Assembly (NCBI GenBank): GCA_024222395.1
Contig: JAAEPE010000195.1
Span: forward strand, 1-38,864
DNA from: Myxococcales bacterium
Lineage (GTDB): Bacteria; Myxococcota_A; Polyangia; Haliangiales; Haliangiaceae
Reading direction: 5' to 3'
DNA length: 38,864 nt
The notes beneath the pieces are model-generated. The model was not told the origin of the DNA, made no database searches, and saw only the letters and a program-made list of their open reading frames with translations. Positions 24,576 to 32,944 of the stretch are shown here, one piece after another (within the stretch, counting starts at the first letter, position 1; the number at the start of each line of letters is the position of its first letter). The position numbers were made by a program, and so were the translations under genes.

Positions 24576-24581
24576 ATTGTA
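24576..24581 (-). promoter_or_regulatory. Possible -10 box (TACAAT) upstream of the penicillin-binding protein gene
   Basis: In the 118-nt gap before the PBP gene the minus strand reads TACAAT about 50 nt upstream of the ATG. No good -35 box is seen at the right distance. If real it would allow separate transcription of the PBP operon from the sigma-factor operon upstream. Confidence 0.3.
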
Positions 24582-24644
24582 ACATCGGGTAGAACCAAGT
24601 GATTCGGCTCTAGCTGCGTCTATTTGGCCGCAGACTGGCCGTGT

Positions 24645-25367
24645 CTAGGATGACACAGATTGGCCGCTCGCAACCTTCTCTTGGCGGGCCCTTCGCAGGA
24701 CTTTGTCCAATCCTCGCACGCTAGTGCCACGCCAACGGGCACGAAGCAGTTCGCGCCGCCCTGGACTCAGATCACCTACGGCGCCCAGATAAGCTCGCCG
24801 TTTAGCGGCTAGCCTATGCACGAACATCGCTACCGAGACCGAGAGATTGAAGCTCTGGCAGAAACCGTGCATCTCAATCGAGACGCGGTGGTCACAAAGG
24901 GCCTGTGCTTTAGAGCTCAGCCCATCACGCTCGTTGCCAAACCAAATCGCCAGCGGCTTGTCGACCGGAATATCTTCGAGCTCGAGTTCTGATCCGGGCA
25001 CTGTGGCGCACATGACAAACCCTTGTTCACGAAGACTACTGGCGCACTCCGCAGCACTATGATGGCTGTGCAGGTCCATCCACTTCTGTGTGCCCAGACA
25101 AACATCGGGCGCCGCATGAAATACCCCGGTTGTGCCATCAACGGTGTGCAGGTCGCAGAGCCCGAAGGCTTCCGCGGAGCGAACCGCCGCTGCGCCATTG
25201 TGCGGATCGTAGAGATTCTCAAGAACGATCGTGAGGCTCTGCAACTTCGCATCGAGGCCCTCTTCGAGCCTTGCGATTCGAGTATCCTCTAGAAAAGGTG
25301 TAGCAGCCTCCAAAACGGCATCTACGCCGTATTCATCAAGCAGCGCATCGACTTCGTGTCCCTTCAC
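24645..25367 (-). CDS. trmH: TrmH/SpoU-family RNA 2'-O-methyltransferase
   Basis: 240 residues. SpoU motifs: LENLYDPHNGAAAVRSAEAF (motif 1, Asn and Arg conserved) near residue 50-70, LAIWFGNERDGLS (motif 2) and VSIEMHGFCQSFNLSVSVAM (motif 3, knot region). The family uses SAM to methylate ribose of a guanosine, in TrmH G18 of tRNA. The C-terminal extension (about 200-240) is basic, with RELLRARWRG as in TrmH. The GTG at 25365-25367 overlaps the stop of the small membrane protein gene (GTGA) and has GAGG just upstream, which decides it over a start at 25463. The assignment to tRNA G18 is likely but not proven. Confidence 0.88.
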   Translation of the reverse strand: MKGHEVDALLDEYGVDAVLEAATPFLEDTRIARLEEGLDAKLQSLTIVLENLYDPHNGAAAVRSAEAFGLCDLHTVDGTTGVFHAAPDVCLGTQKWMDLHSHHSAAECASSLREQGFVMCATVPGSELELEDIPVDKPLAIWFGNERDGLSSKAQALCDHRVSIEMHGFCQSFNLSVSVAMFVHRLAAKRRAYLGAVGDLSPGRRELLRARWRGTSVRGLDKVLRRARQEKVASGQSVSS

Positions 25368-25639
25368 GCTACCTCTTCCTTGCGCTTCACTCGGCGCACC
25401 AAGAAGATGATGAAGAATCCCATTCCCGCCATCACCAAGCCACCGTAGGCCATTTGCTTCCAATTGTAGGCATGGCCAGTCTTGTTGGGCTGCTTGCTAC
25501 GCACGGAGTTCTTGGGAGGCGTCTTCTCGCCCCAGGTCTCGTCAGCCGCTGATTGCTCCTGGGCCCATGCGTTGCCCATAGGCAGCATCATGGCCAGGGA
25601 GGCCATCAGCATAATTCCTAGAATAGCCTTTCGGCCCAT
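25364..25639 (-). CDS. Small secreted/one-TM protein
   Basis: 91 residues from ATG 25637-25639, 2 nt after the transglycosylase stop; an upstream in-frame GTG at 25666 is the alternative. It has a signal peptide (MGRKAILGIMLMASLAMMLP, then GNAWAQ with likely cleavage after AWA), a polar segment rich in Lys and Thr (EKTPPKNSVRSKQPNKTG), one TM (about MAYGGLVMAGMGFFIIFLV) and a basic RRVKRKEEVA end in the cytoplasm. I do not recognise the family. Tight spacing and a 4-nt overlap with trmH place it in the envelope operon. Confidence 0.7.
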   Translation of the reverse strand: MGRKAILGIMLMASLAMMLPMGNAWAQEQSAADETWGEKTPPKNSVRSKQPNKTGHAYNWKQMAYGGLVMAGMGFFIIFLVRRVKRKEEVA

Positions 25640-25641
25640 AG

Positions 25642-27774
25642 CTACCAATTCGGTGGTTTTCTGCACAGCTCTCTTACCTTTTGGGGGTTGAATTCAATCT
25701 TCGACTCTTTGGCCTCGGCAAACTCGGTCGACGTCAATCGATTGCGATTGCGCATGTTGCCCAGAATGCGACCAATTTTGGCGGACGTTCGCCTGGTCAG
25801 TCGGTCTTTGCAATACTGAAAGTAACGTTTGCGTGGCGATGGAAGGAGCTGGGCCAAGAATGCAGCTTCTCTAGGCGAGATATCCCGCGGATGCTTGTCG
25901 AAGTACGTATCCGCCGCGGCCACGATGCCGTATATGCCTGGGCCGTATTCGATGGCATTTACGTAGATTTCAAGAATTCGATTCTTCTCGAGAGTCCTCT
26001 CCACGTACCAAGTCAGAAAGAGCTCTTGGAGCTTTCGAGAAATAGTCTTATCCCGGTAGAGGAAGACATTCTTGACCATCTGCATGCTTATTGATGAGGC
26101 GCCAAACTTGAAGTGGCCGGCTTTTAGATTTCGCACCAGGGCTGAGCGAAACTCGCGCACGATGAAGCCATTGTGATCGTAGAAACGCGAATCCTCCTGT
26201 GTGAGCACGGCATTTAGAAAGTACGAGGAGATGTCGAATACCTGCGCGTAGTTGTCACTCTCCATACCGATATCAACGGTCTCGTATTGCTCGGGACCAA
26301 CAAGAATTTGGTGTTCAAAGCTGCTTTGTAGTCGCTCCGCATCGAACTCAGCCGAGGGCCCAAGGACTTTGCAGCTTGGCAGACCAACATAGCCGTCTAG
26401 CACCGTCTTGCCCTCGAGGTCTTGCCAGTCGATTTCGAGTTTCACGTCTGCTGAGAAAGGCCCCTTGATTTGAAAGCCTTGGAGTTTTGGCACGAAGCCC
26501 GCGGGAATTGACCGCAGCACAGCCTGGCAATCGGTCTTTGGCACTTGCGCACGAAATGCTAGTCGGGGCTTCTGGCGCAGCACGCCCTCCTCGTCGATGC
26601 CTCCTGCCATGAGATAGTCGCCACTGAGGAGATAGTTCACGCCCCTTGAGGTGACCGAAATCGACTCTAGAGTCGCGTGACGCGCCTTGGTATCAAGCGA
26701 CGCTGCCAGACGAATGTCAAAGCTCATGTCGCGTAGCCGCTGCTGGGCGAGCATGGGGTGCTCGACATTGAGTCCTGAGAGATTTAGGCCTCCAGAGAAG
26801 TCGGCGACGCCCTCATTGAGTTCGATGACCAGCTTGGCGTCGACAGAAGTGTTCTCAAAGTCCTTGATCACCGTATCGCGCAACACGGGGTCGATCCGGT
26901 CAAAGGTAAATCGCTCTGCAACAACAGAGAGCTGGCCGCGCCGCGCTCGGGGTTCGAGCCAGCCCTCAGCCTGCCAGAGCGTCTCGCTGGATCCGCCGTA
27001 GCTACCAGAGAGCGCTACGACCAGCTGCTCCGCAGTATCGCCCTGAGCGATTGTGCCCTCTATGCCCGAGAGGGACATGCCGGGCCAAAGCGCCATCTCC
27101 CCGTCTCCAATCTCGACCTTGGCACTCGAAAGTGGCTCCTTGGGATCGATGGTGACAATGAGATCGCGAAACTCAGCTCTCGAGTCAAGGCGCAACTCAT
27201 CGATCTCCAGCATCGCATCTTGCCCACGGTCGGCTTGCCCAAAGGCTATATCCGCATTCACTGTTCGCCCGGTGACCTCGTCGACAAGGTGCACGGTGCC
27301 CTCGGAGAGACGCAGCTTCTTTGGCCGAAGCGAATTGCCCCCGCCCCCTGAAGAAGCGCCTTCTTCACCGGTTGGTCCGCGGAACTTCTGCATAAATTCT
27401 CGAAGCTCACTGGTGCCATCGGCACGTCGACTGGCATGTGCTGTGAGCCCCTCGGCGCGAGCCTCGAATAGTCTAACTCGCCCGAGCCACGAAGCTCCAT
27501 AATCATAGTCGACTTCAAGGGCATCGACACGCACAAGGGGCTCGGTCCCGGGGGCCAGGGAGGGTACGACCACGCCTCGCAAGACAACCCTGCCGCGATC
27601 TACGTCAATGGAACCGACCTCCACGGCGCGCCCCAGACGCGCCTCGAGTCGTGGCAGCACCTTCTCGCGAATGGCCCACTCGCCAATCCGGTCGTACAGG
27701 ATCCAAACGACGACTCCTGCGAGGAGAAGCAGGCCGAGCAACCCGCCGCCGGCCATGAGCAGGGGCCTGCGCAT
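25642..27774 (-). CDS. AsmA-like region fused to GT51 transglycosylase
   Basis: 710 residues. One N-terminal TM (about 8-27) is followed by a large periplasmic region (about 30-500) with features of AsmA/TamB-like proteins: RIGEWAIREKVLPRLEARLGRAVEVGSI, then repeating beta-strand units and a Gly/Ser spacer near 140. The C-terminal domain (about 515-690) is a GT51 peptidoglycan glycosyltransferase: TQEDSRFYDHNGF with catalytic Glu527, GASSISMQMVKNVFLYR (usual GASTITQQxxKNLxL) and RKLQELFLTWYVERTLEKNR, NAIEYGPGIYGI. No transpeptidase domain is present, as in MtgA-type enzymes. It probably polymerises glycan strands while the AsmA-like part acts in the periplasm, possibly on lipids. It follows the small secreted protein gene by 19 nt. 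Confidence 0.88.
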   Translation of the reverse strand: MRRPLLMAGGGLLGLLLLAGVVVWILYDRIGEWAIREKVLPRLEARLGRAVEVGSIDVDRGRVVLRGVVVPSLAPGTEPLVRVDALEVDYDYGASWLGRVRLFEARAEGLTAHASRRADGTSELREFMQKFRGPTGEEGASSGGGGNSLRPKKLRLSEGTVHLVDEVTGRTVNADIAFGQADRGQDAMLEIDELRLDSRAEFRDLIVTIDPKEPLSSAKVEIGDGEMALWPGMSLSGIEGTIAQGDTAEQLVVALSGSYGGSSETLWQAEGWLEPRARRGQLSVVAERFTFDRIDPVLRDTVIKDFENTSVDAKLVIELNEGVADFSGGLNLSGLNVEHPMLAQQRLRDMSFDIRLAASLDTKARHATLESISVTSRGVNYLLSGDYLMAGGIDEEGVLRQKPRLAFRAQVPKTDCQAVLRSIPAGFVPKLQGFQIKGPFSADVKLEIDWQDLEGKTVLDGYVGLPSCKVLGPSAEFDAERLQSSFEHQILVGPEQYETVDIGMESDNYAQVFDISSYFLNAVLTQEDSRFYDHNGFIVREFRSALVRNLKAGHFKFGASSISMQMVKNVFLYRDKTISRKLQELFLTWYVERTLEKNRILEIYVNAIEYGPGIYGIVAAADTYFDKHPRDISPREAAFLAQLLPSPRKRYFQYCKDRLTRRTSAKIGRILGNMRNRNRLTSTEFAEAKESKIEFNPQKVRELCRKPPNW

Positions 27775-27793
27775 GCGCGCTTATAGCACAGGG

Positions 27794-28312
27794 CTATTTG
27801 ATGGCGCAGCTGATAGCAAGGAGGCGAGAAGACCCGTCTTTCCCTTCATCCTGGCCCACCAAGGTGTAGTCGCCAGAGTCGACTTTGAGCGTAATGTCGG
27901 CCTTGCGCTTGCCCGCGGCGTTATCGAGGGTCATGCCCACTCGGAGCCTGGGCTTGCTGCCCTTGGCGTCGCTGCGTTCCTTGTATAGGAGGCCGAGCTT
28001 GCCGCCACCGGCCAAGGGTACAGAGACCGCTTTCATATGAGGAGCTTTGAGGCTGTGGCGCTTGACGACCTTGAAGGTCTTCCAGGCCGAGAATGGTGGC
28101 TTCTTCAGCTTGCTAGTAATGGGCTTGAGCTCGGCATCGATGCCGCCCTCACCGCCGCTGGCCTTGATCTCGAATACCGTGCAGTCGGCATCATCGGCTT
28201 CTGCGACGCCACCTGCTGCCAGGAGGCCAAGACACGCGACGAGCGCGGCGAAAATGTGCTTCGAGAATCGGAGTCTTGCGAAAGTAACTGGGAGTTGCAT
28301 CGTCTTGCTCAT
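27794..28312 (-). CDS. Small secreted protein of the sigma-factor operon
   Basis: 172 residues. The ATG at 28310-28312 overlaps the anti-sigma gene stop (ATGA), which decides it over a start at 28351. A signal peptide is present (HIFAALVACLGLLAAGGVAE, cut near residue 39). The mature protein is basic and beta-rich, with one Cys near its start (DDADCTVFEIKASGGEGG) and one at its end (AISCAIK) that could form a disulfide bridging the ends. I do not recognise the family. Its place directly after sigma and anti-sigma genes suggests a target or signal protein of that regulator; this is inference. Confidence 0.7.
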   Translation of the reverse strand: MSKTMQLPVTFARLRFSKHIFAALVACLGLLAAGGVAEADDADCTVFEIKASGGEGGIDAELKPITSKLKKPPFSAWKTFKVVKRHSLKAPHMKAVSVPLAGGGKLGLLYKERSDAKGSKPRLRVGMTLDNAAGKRKADITLKVDSGDYTLVGQDEGKDGSSRLLAISCAIK

Positions 28313-29016
28313 ATCGGATCCTCCACCACGTCGGTGTCGCTGGAAATCCAAATCACGGCGGTTGCCGCTTCATCGCTCTCTGCGTCAGCCGGCACGGTCA
28401 TGATGACGCCGCTGCCGTCGTAAACTTCAAGTGCTTCGATTTCTGGCTCTTGGAAGCGCAGCGTCACAGGCACAATCCTTGGTTGCAAGTTTGCGCCCCG
28501 AACGGCCTCAACACTGCCAGCCCCACCCTGGGCGCCCCCTACACGTGACTGCTTGGCAACTGCCGGCTCGCTCGTATCACCGCGCTGGGCGAACATGATG
28601 AGAAAGGCCGCTGCAGCTGCGAAGGCGCCGATGACGACGTGAGATTGCCAGCCACCAAACCAGCCAGCCTCAGACACAAGCTTCTCGGTGGCCTTCTCCT
28701 CCGCCTTGGCCTGAATAGAAATGACCAGGCCATCATTGGAGGTCTCTTCTTTGGACACATTGCTACTCATCGCCGTGTCGTTGATTGCCTTGTCGATACC
28801 GGCCCAGAGCCCGGCGAGCTTGTCTTCTGCCGTGTCGGCATCGAGGTCGACACTTCCGCGAACCAACTCACTTACCTGGCCGATTGACGCAGCCACGCTG
28901 GCAGCATGCTCGTTCGCCTCGAGATAGCGAGCAACCTCCTTGGATTGCTCGCCGTCGAGCTCGCCATCGAGGTACATCATGATCTCCACATCTGTGGGCT
29001 TGATTGCCATCGCCAT
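28309..29016 (-). CDS. Anti-sigma-factor-like single-TM protein
   Basis: 235 residues. The N-terminal cytoplasmic part (IKPTDVEIMMYLDGELDGEQ, then helices with AASVAASIGQVSELVRG) resembles the N-terminal domain of anti-sigma factors, but the Zn ligands HxxxCxxC are absent. One TM (about 126-144, VVIGAFAAAAAFLIMFAQ) is followed by a periplasmic part of about 90 residues. It starts 3 nt after the sigma factor stop, as in sigma/anti-sigma pairs. It should bind and hold the ECF sigma factor at the membrane and release it on an envelope signal. The role is inferred from layout; no direct motif proves binding. Confidence 0.75.
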   Translation of the reverse strand: MAMAIKPTDVEIMMYLDGELDGEQSKEVARYLEANEHAASVAASIGQVSELVRGSVDLDADTAEDKLAGLWAGIDKAINDTAMSSNVSKEETSNDGLVISIQAKAEEKATEKLVSEAGWFGGWQSHVVIGAFAAAAAFLIMFAQRGDTSEPAVAKQSRVGGAQGGAGSVEAVRGANLQPRIVPVTLRFQEPEIEALEVYDGSGVIMTVPADAESDEAATAVIWISSDTDVVEDPI

Positions 29017-29019
29017 TGC

Positions 29020-29676
29020 CTAGGCCTCCACCGTGCCGCTAGGGCCGTTCATGAGTTCGAGTAGGTGCTGCTGCATGTTCTTTCGGGCGTGAAAGAGGCG
29101 CGACATGATCGTGCCCTTCGAGCACTTCATGACGTCCGCCATTTCTTCATAAGAGAGCCCTTCGAGCTCGCGCATCATGAGCACGCTGCGGTGATTGTCG
29201 CTTAGCTGAGCCATCGCTGTGCGGATTTGCTCGCGCATCTCTCTGCGCATCAGAGACTTCGAGGGGTCGGCCCCGAGAATCTTGGGCAGGAGACTGTCCT
29301 CTCCAACCAGGCCTTCTCCCTCGATGTGGGAGAGCGCGTCGTTGAAGTCGACTTGCTGGGCGCGCTTGCGCTTGCGCAGATGATCGATGGCGAGGTTCAT
29401 GATAATTCGGTAAAGCCAGGTGTAGAAGCTGGAAGTTCCTTCAAATTTAGGGAGATAGCGATGTGCCTTGATGAAGCCATCCTGGACGACATCGAGAGCG
29501 TCGTCGGGATTGCGCACGACCCCCAGAGCAAGGGCATAGGCTCTGCGGTTGTGGCGCTCGAAGAGCTGGCGAAACGCCTCGTGGTCACCGGCCTTCGCCA
29601 TGCGCACAAGCTCTCTTTCGTCGACTTCAGCGGTCTCATCTTGCTGTAAAGACGCTTTGGGAAGGGGCTTATTCAC
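29020..29676 (-). CDS. ECF-type RNA polymerase sigma factor
   Basis: 218 residues, group ECF. Sigma-2 region about 25-98: [20 protein letters not shown], then [20 protein letters not shown] and [19 protein letters not shown]. Sigma-4 region about 150-205: [20 protein letters not shown] then [20 protein letters not shown] (helix-turn-helix). The start is a GTG at 29674-29676. It is the first gene of the minus-strand operon and is followed by an anti-sigma-like gene. A GATATAT lies just upstream and could be part of a promoter. It likely directs transcription of its own envelope operon. Confidence 0.92.
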   Translation of the reverse strand: MNKPLPKASLQQDETAEVDERELVRMAKAGDHEAFRQLFERHNRRAYALALGVVRNPDDALDVVQDGFIKAHRYLPKFEGTSSFYTWLYRIIMNLAIDHLRKRKRAQQVDFNDALSHIEGEGLVGEDSLLPKILGADPSKSLMRREMREQIRTAMAQLSDNHRSVLMMRELEGLSYEEMADVMKCSKGTIMSRLFHARKNMQQHLLELMNGPSGTVEA

Positions 29677-29722
29677 TCACCCGACATATATCAAATTCCG
29701 GAGATCTCCGCAGCTCCAGACT

Positions 29723-29829
29723 GCAGCTGGCGTCCGAGGCACGGTGCACTTGGCCCCGAAGTACCTGGTGTGGAGCGCCAGGTACCAGCGCCAACGGTGC
29801 GAAACACCCGCAGTGGCGAAGCCAGCTGC
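29723..29829. repeat. Nested inverted repeats between divergent operons
   Basis: An exact 9-nt pair, GCAGCTGGC (29723-29731) and GCCAGCTGC (29821-29829), encloses an exact 8-nt hairpin, GTACCTGG (29761-29768) and CCAGGTAC (29778-29785) with a 9-nt loop. The whole could fold into a multi-stem structure on either strand. No tRNA features and no T-run are seen. It may be a structured leader, an operator set or a repeat remnant. Confidence 0.5.
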
Positions 29830-29832
29830 GTA

Positions 29833-29877
29833 GTATTGGATCCGGGCGCCAACTTGTTTGGCGCCCAAATCCAATAC
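29833..29877. repeat. Inverted repeat with 20-nt arms upstream of the DUF4175-like gene
   Basis: Arms 29833-29852 and 29858-29877 match at 18 of 20 positions when one is reverse-complemented, with a 5-nt loop (cttgt). Neither side has a T-run, so a terminator is unlikely. It lies 28 nt before the GTG chosen for the plus-strand operon and upstream of the divergent sigma factor gene, so it could be a dimeric operator shared by both or a 5'-UTR hairpin. Confidence 0.8.
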
Positions 29878-29905
29878 AAATGCTAGTGTAGGTGCAGCCC
29901 TCGTC

Positions 29906-32900
29906 GTGGAACACCGCCTTGCCATTGTTAGCTTTTTAGAAGCCGTTGCCAGGCGACTACGGCAGCGTGCGGCTTGCGAAGGTCTTCTATACCTGCTCGC
30001 ATTTCTGGGGGGCCTCGCCCTCGCCGCGCCTCTGCTCGCGCATTGGGCTGGGCTCGACGTCCGCAGCGCGTGGGCTTGCGCAGGGCTGGCAATCAGCTCC
30101 CTCCTCGCCTGCTACGTGCTCGCCTTCACGCTCCCCCAGAGGCGATGGAGCACGACTTCCGCACAGGCGCACTACGTTGGCGACTGCAACGGCGCTCTGC
30201 GTTCGGACCTGCTCTCGTCTGTGGAGTTCCTGCAGGACGAGGCGATAGGCGGGTCGGCAGAGTTGCGCGAAGCCCTCATAGAAACGACGGCCCGACGCAT
30301 CGAACCTCTGCGGCTGCAAGCCCTAGTGCCCTACTCACCTGTGCGCCGACCGCTCTCCCTCACGGCGGCCATCGCGATTCTCTATGTCGCAACTGCGCTC
30401 TTGGAGCCTGAGGCATTGGCCCACGGCTGGCAGCAACTTCTCGAAGAACCCACCGAGGCTCCATTTGGCGGTGCCCTCCTGGCGGAAGCGCCACTGGTCG
30501 GGGACGTAGACATCATCGTCGTCTTCCCGGAATATTCGGGGAAGCCAAGTCTCGACCTGCCCTCCTCGTCCGGCGACTTCGAAGCAATGGCCGGCAGCAC
30601 GATCGAGATATCGACGCGCACGACCGGCTTCGTAGAACACGCGAGCATCCTCCTTGCCCAGACAGACGAACTCGAGAGTGACGACGAGGTGGTTCTCTCT
30701 AAGACTTCTTCTACATCCGGTTCCGCAGGCACAAGGCTCTCCGGTGCGTTCCGAATCATGCACGAGACGTATTATCGTTTTCAGATCCAAGATGCCTCGG
30801 GCGACCAAGTCGAGGCTCGCGCCCGCCACATCACCCTGGCTATTGACCAGGCTCCCAAAATCGAGCTCTACGCTCCGGCTGATGAACTCGATGTTGCCAA
30901 GCTAAACCGTATCGAGCTTGCCTACGTCGCTACCGACGACTTCGGCATTGAGAGAATCGACCTTGTGTATACGCCAGCTGGGGGTAAGGAGTATCGACAA
31001 CCCCTCGAGGTCGCCAGCGCTGGCCATGCCCAGCCTGGTCTTCCCAGCATTGCCCCTAGAGCTCCCCGAAGCGCACAATTCAAATACGTTTGGGAGCTTT
31101 CCCAACTCCCGCTGCGCCCCGGAGTGCAGATTGAATATCACCTAGAGGCCGCCGACAACGACGATGTACAAGGCCCCAACATCGGCCGTTCAAAGAGCTA
31201 CTCGCTACGCCTATTTAGCCCCAGAGAGCGACACGAAGACCTGCTCGCCAGACAGAAGGAGCTCGCGGAGCACATGCTCGCTCTGCTTGCGTCTCGGCTA
31301 ATAGTAGATGCGGCTTCGACCAAGGCACACCGAGAGATTCAGAGAGCAGCTGATGAAGTCGTAGTGGAAATGGGCGGCCTGGTAGCCGCGCTCAGGGACG
31401 ACGAGCTTGCAACAAAGAAACTACGCACGACTCTCGACGAGATGCGCGGACGTATGAACAAGCGGGTGCGACGTGAAGGCTCCCTCTTGGCCTCCCTCGA
31501 GAAGCGCAACCCGGGCGCGGCACTGACCGCGGGGCAAAAGCAGCTAGAGGCATCCGACGCCAAGATCATCGCCGAACTCGAGGACGATGTACTCCTGCTG
31601 GGAGACTGGCTCAGACGTCAGGACTTGGAGAATCTCCTCGCAATCTCCGACGAAGTTGACGCCAGTCGCGAGCGACTCGACAAGCTTTTTGAGGAGTTTG
31701 AGCGCACGGGATCCCAAGAAGTGCTCGACGAAATCGAGCGGGAGTTCAAAGCGCTCGAACGCAAGCTCGCCGAGATGTCTGAGAAGAGCAGTGCGCTCCC
31801 TGAAGACACGCTGGACCGCTTTGTCAATGACGAGGCGATTCCAAAGGACTGCCTTGAAGAGGTGCGCGAACTATTGGAAGCGGGTGACGCAATCGAAGCC
31901 CGCGAGCAAATGAAGAAGTGCAACGACGCGTTGGACCAGAAAGCCCAACAGCTAGAAGACTCTTTGAGAAGACTGCGAGGCGAGAGTTTCTCCGAAGAAG
32001 AGAAGAGACTCGACGAAATGATGAACGAGTTGGCTGATCTAGCTCAGGACCAAGATGATATTGCGACCGAAGCCAGCGACGTCTACCAGCGCTACGCCGA
32101 TGCCGTGACCGAACTGCAAAAGGGCGAAAGCGCAGATGTGCAGAAATCGGCAGGAGAGACGCTCAAGAAGCTGAACAGGGCTGTCGACAACATTCCCCCG
32201 GCTGGGCTCACGCCATTCACGAGGGAGGAAATGACGGTTCTGGAGAAGCGGCTTGAGGACGCTGAGACCATGTTGAAACGAGGCGAGATGGCGGAGGCAC
32301 TCTCGATGGCACAGCACGCCAAGGAGTCCTTGAAGACAATCCGCGACGAGCTCGAGTTCAGCCTAGATGAGGCCTGGTCTCGCAAGGGAGTTGCTGCAGA
32401 AAAGGCCGCCAGAGGCGCGCTACCTCTGGCAAAAAGGCTCATAGAGCAACTCGAAGCCGCCACGCCGTCGCCATCGGAGATCATGAGTAGCAAGGATCGT
32501 CGCAAGCTCGACAAGCTGAGGCGCAGGCAGAAAGCCACTCGCAATCGCTCAGAGAAGATGCTCAAGAAGGCCAAAACCCAAGCTGAGGGTATGCCCGGTC
32601 AAGCTGGACAGGCCATGCAGAAAGGGCTACGAGCGGCACAGGAGCACATGAAACAGGCGGAAGAGCAGATGCGCGGCCGCGCCCCCTCCGGTGCGCGACA
32701 ACAGGCGAGAGAGGCCTCAGACAGGCTACAGGAAGCACAGGAATCGGCCAGAGGAGCCGCCAGGCAGAAACAGAAGCACGGCCAGGCTGGGTGGCGCGAC
32801 GAGCCAGTGCGCATTCCCGGAGCCGAGGATTATCGAGCGCCAGAAAAGTTCCGAAAGGAAATCCTCGATGCAATGCAAGACGAGAGTGCCCCCTCGGGTT

Positions 32901-32944
32901 TCAAGGGCCAGGTCAAGCAGTATTACAAGGATATCATCAAGTGA
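29906..32944 (+). CDS. DUF4175-like membrane protein with long coiled coil
   Basis: About 1012 residues from GTG 29906; the frame is open upstream to a TTG at 29858, but that start falls inside the inverted repeat. Two TM segments (about 26-46 and 55-76) and a third near 150-168 are followed by a beta-rich periplasmic region with YAPADELDVAKLNRIELAYV and DNDDVQGPNIG, typical of DUF4175 proteins found in MoxR loci. From about residue 470 the rest is a very long, highly charged coiled coil (ERKLAEMSEKSS, EQMKKCNDALDQKAQQLEDS), ending in a Gln/Ala-rich basic part. First gene of the plus-strand operon; the next start overlaps its stop (TGATG). Probably a scaffold of a MoxR-linked envelope complex. 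Confidence 0.8.
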   Translation: MEHRLAIVSFLEAVARRLRQRAACEGLLYLLAFLGGLALAAPLLAHWAGLDVRSAWACAGLAISSLLACYVLAFTLPQRRWSTTSAQAHYVGDCNGALRSDLLSSVEFLQDEAIGGSAELREALIETTARRIEPLRLQALVPYSPVRRPLSLTAAIAILYVATALLEPEALAHGWQQLLEEPTEAPFGGALLAEAPLVGDVDIIVVFPEYSGKPSLDLPSSSGDFEAMAGSTIEISTRTTGFVEHASILLAQTDELESDDEVVLSKTSSTSGSAGTRLSGAFRIMHETYYRFQIQDASGDQVEARARHITLAIDQAPKIELYAPADELDVAKLNRIELAYVATDDFGIERIDLVYTPAGGKEYRQPLEVASAGHAQPGLPSIAPRAPRSAQFKYVWELSQLPLRPGVQIEYHLEAADNDDVQGPNIGRSKSYSLRLFSPRERHEDLLARQKELAEHMLALLASRLIVDAASTKAHREIQRAADEVVVEMGGLVAALRDDELATKKLRTTLDEMRGRMNKRVRREGSLLASLEKRNPGAALTAGQKQLEASDAKIIAELEDDVLLLGDWLRRQDLENLLAISDEVDASRERLDKLFEEFERTGSQEVLDEIEREFKALERKLAEMSEKSSALPEDTLDRFVNDEAIPKDCLEEVRELLEAGDAIEAREQMKKCNDALDQKAQQLEDSLRRLRGESFSEEEKRLDEMMNELADLAQDQDDIATEASDVYQRYADAVTELQKGESADVQKSAGETLKKLNRAVDNIPPAGLTPFTREEMTVLEKRLEDAETMLKRGEMAEALSMAQHAKESLKTIRDELEFSLDEAWSRKGVAAEKAARGALPLAKRLIEQLEAATPSPSEIMSSKDRRKLDKLRRRQKATRNRSEKMLKKAKTQAEGMPGQAGQAMQKGLRAAQEHMKQAEEQMRGRAPSGARQQAREASDRLQEAQESARGAARQKQKHGQAGWRDEPVRIPGAEDYRAPEKFRKEILDAMQDESAPSGFKGQVKQYYKDIIK

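Noticed and set aside
29701..29830. tRNA or similar cloverleaf RNA
   Set aside because: Stems exist but there is no T-loop GTTCGA pattern, anticodon arm or acceptor end.
29833..29877. Rho-independent terminator
   Set aside because: The hairpin is strong but no T-run follows on either strand, and it lies between divergent gene starts, not ends.
29677..29925. 82-codon minus-strand frame across the sigma-factor upstream region
   Set aside because: It covers the hairpin region, overlaps the GTG of the sigma gene and has no recognisable protein features.
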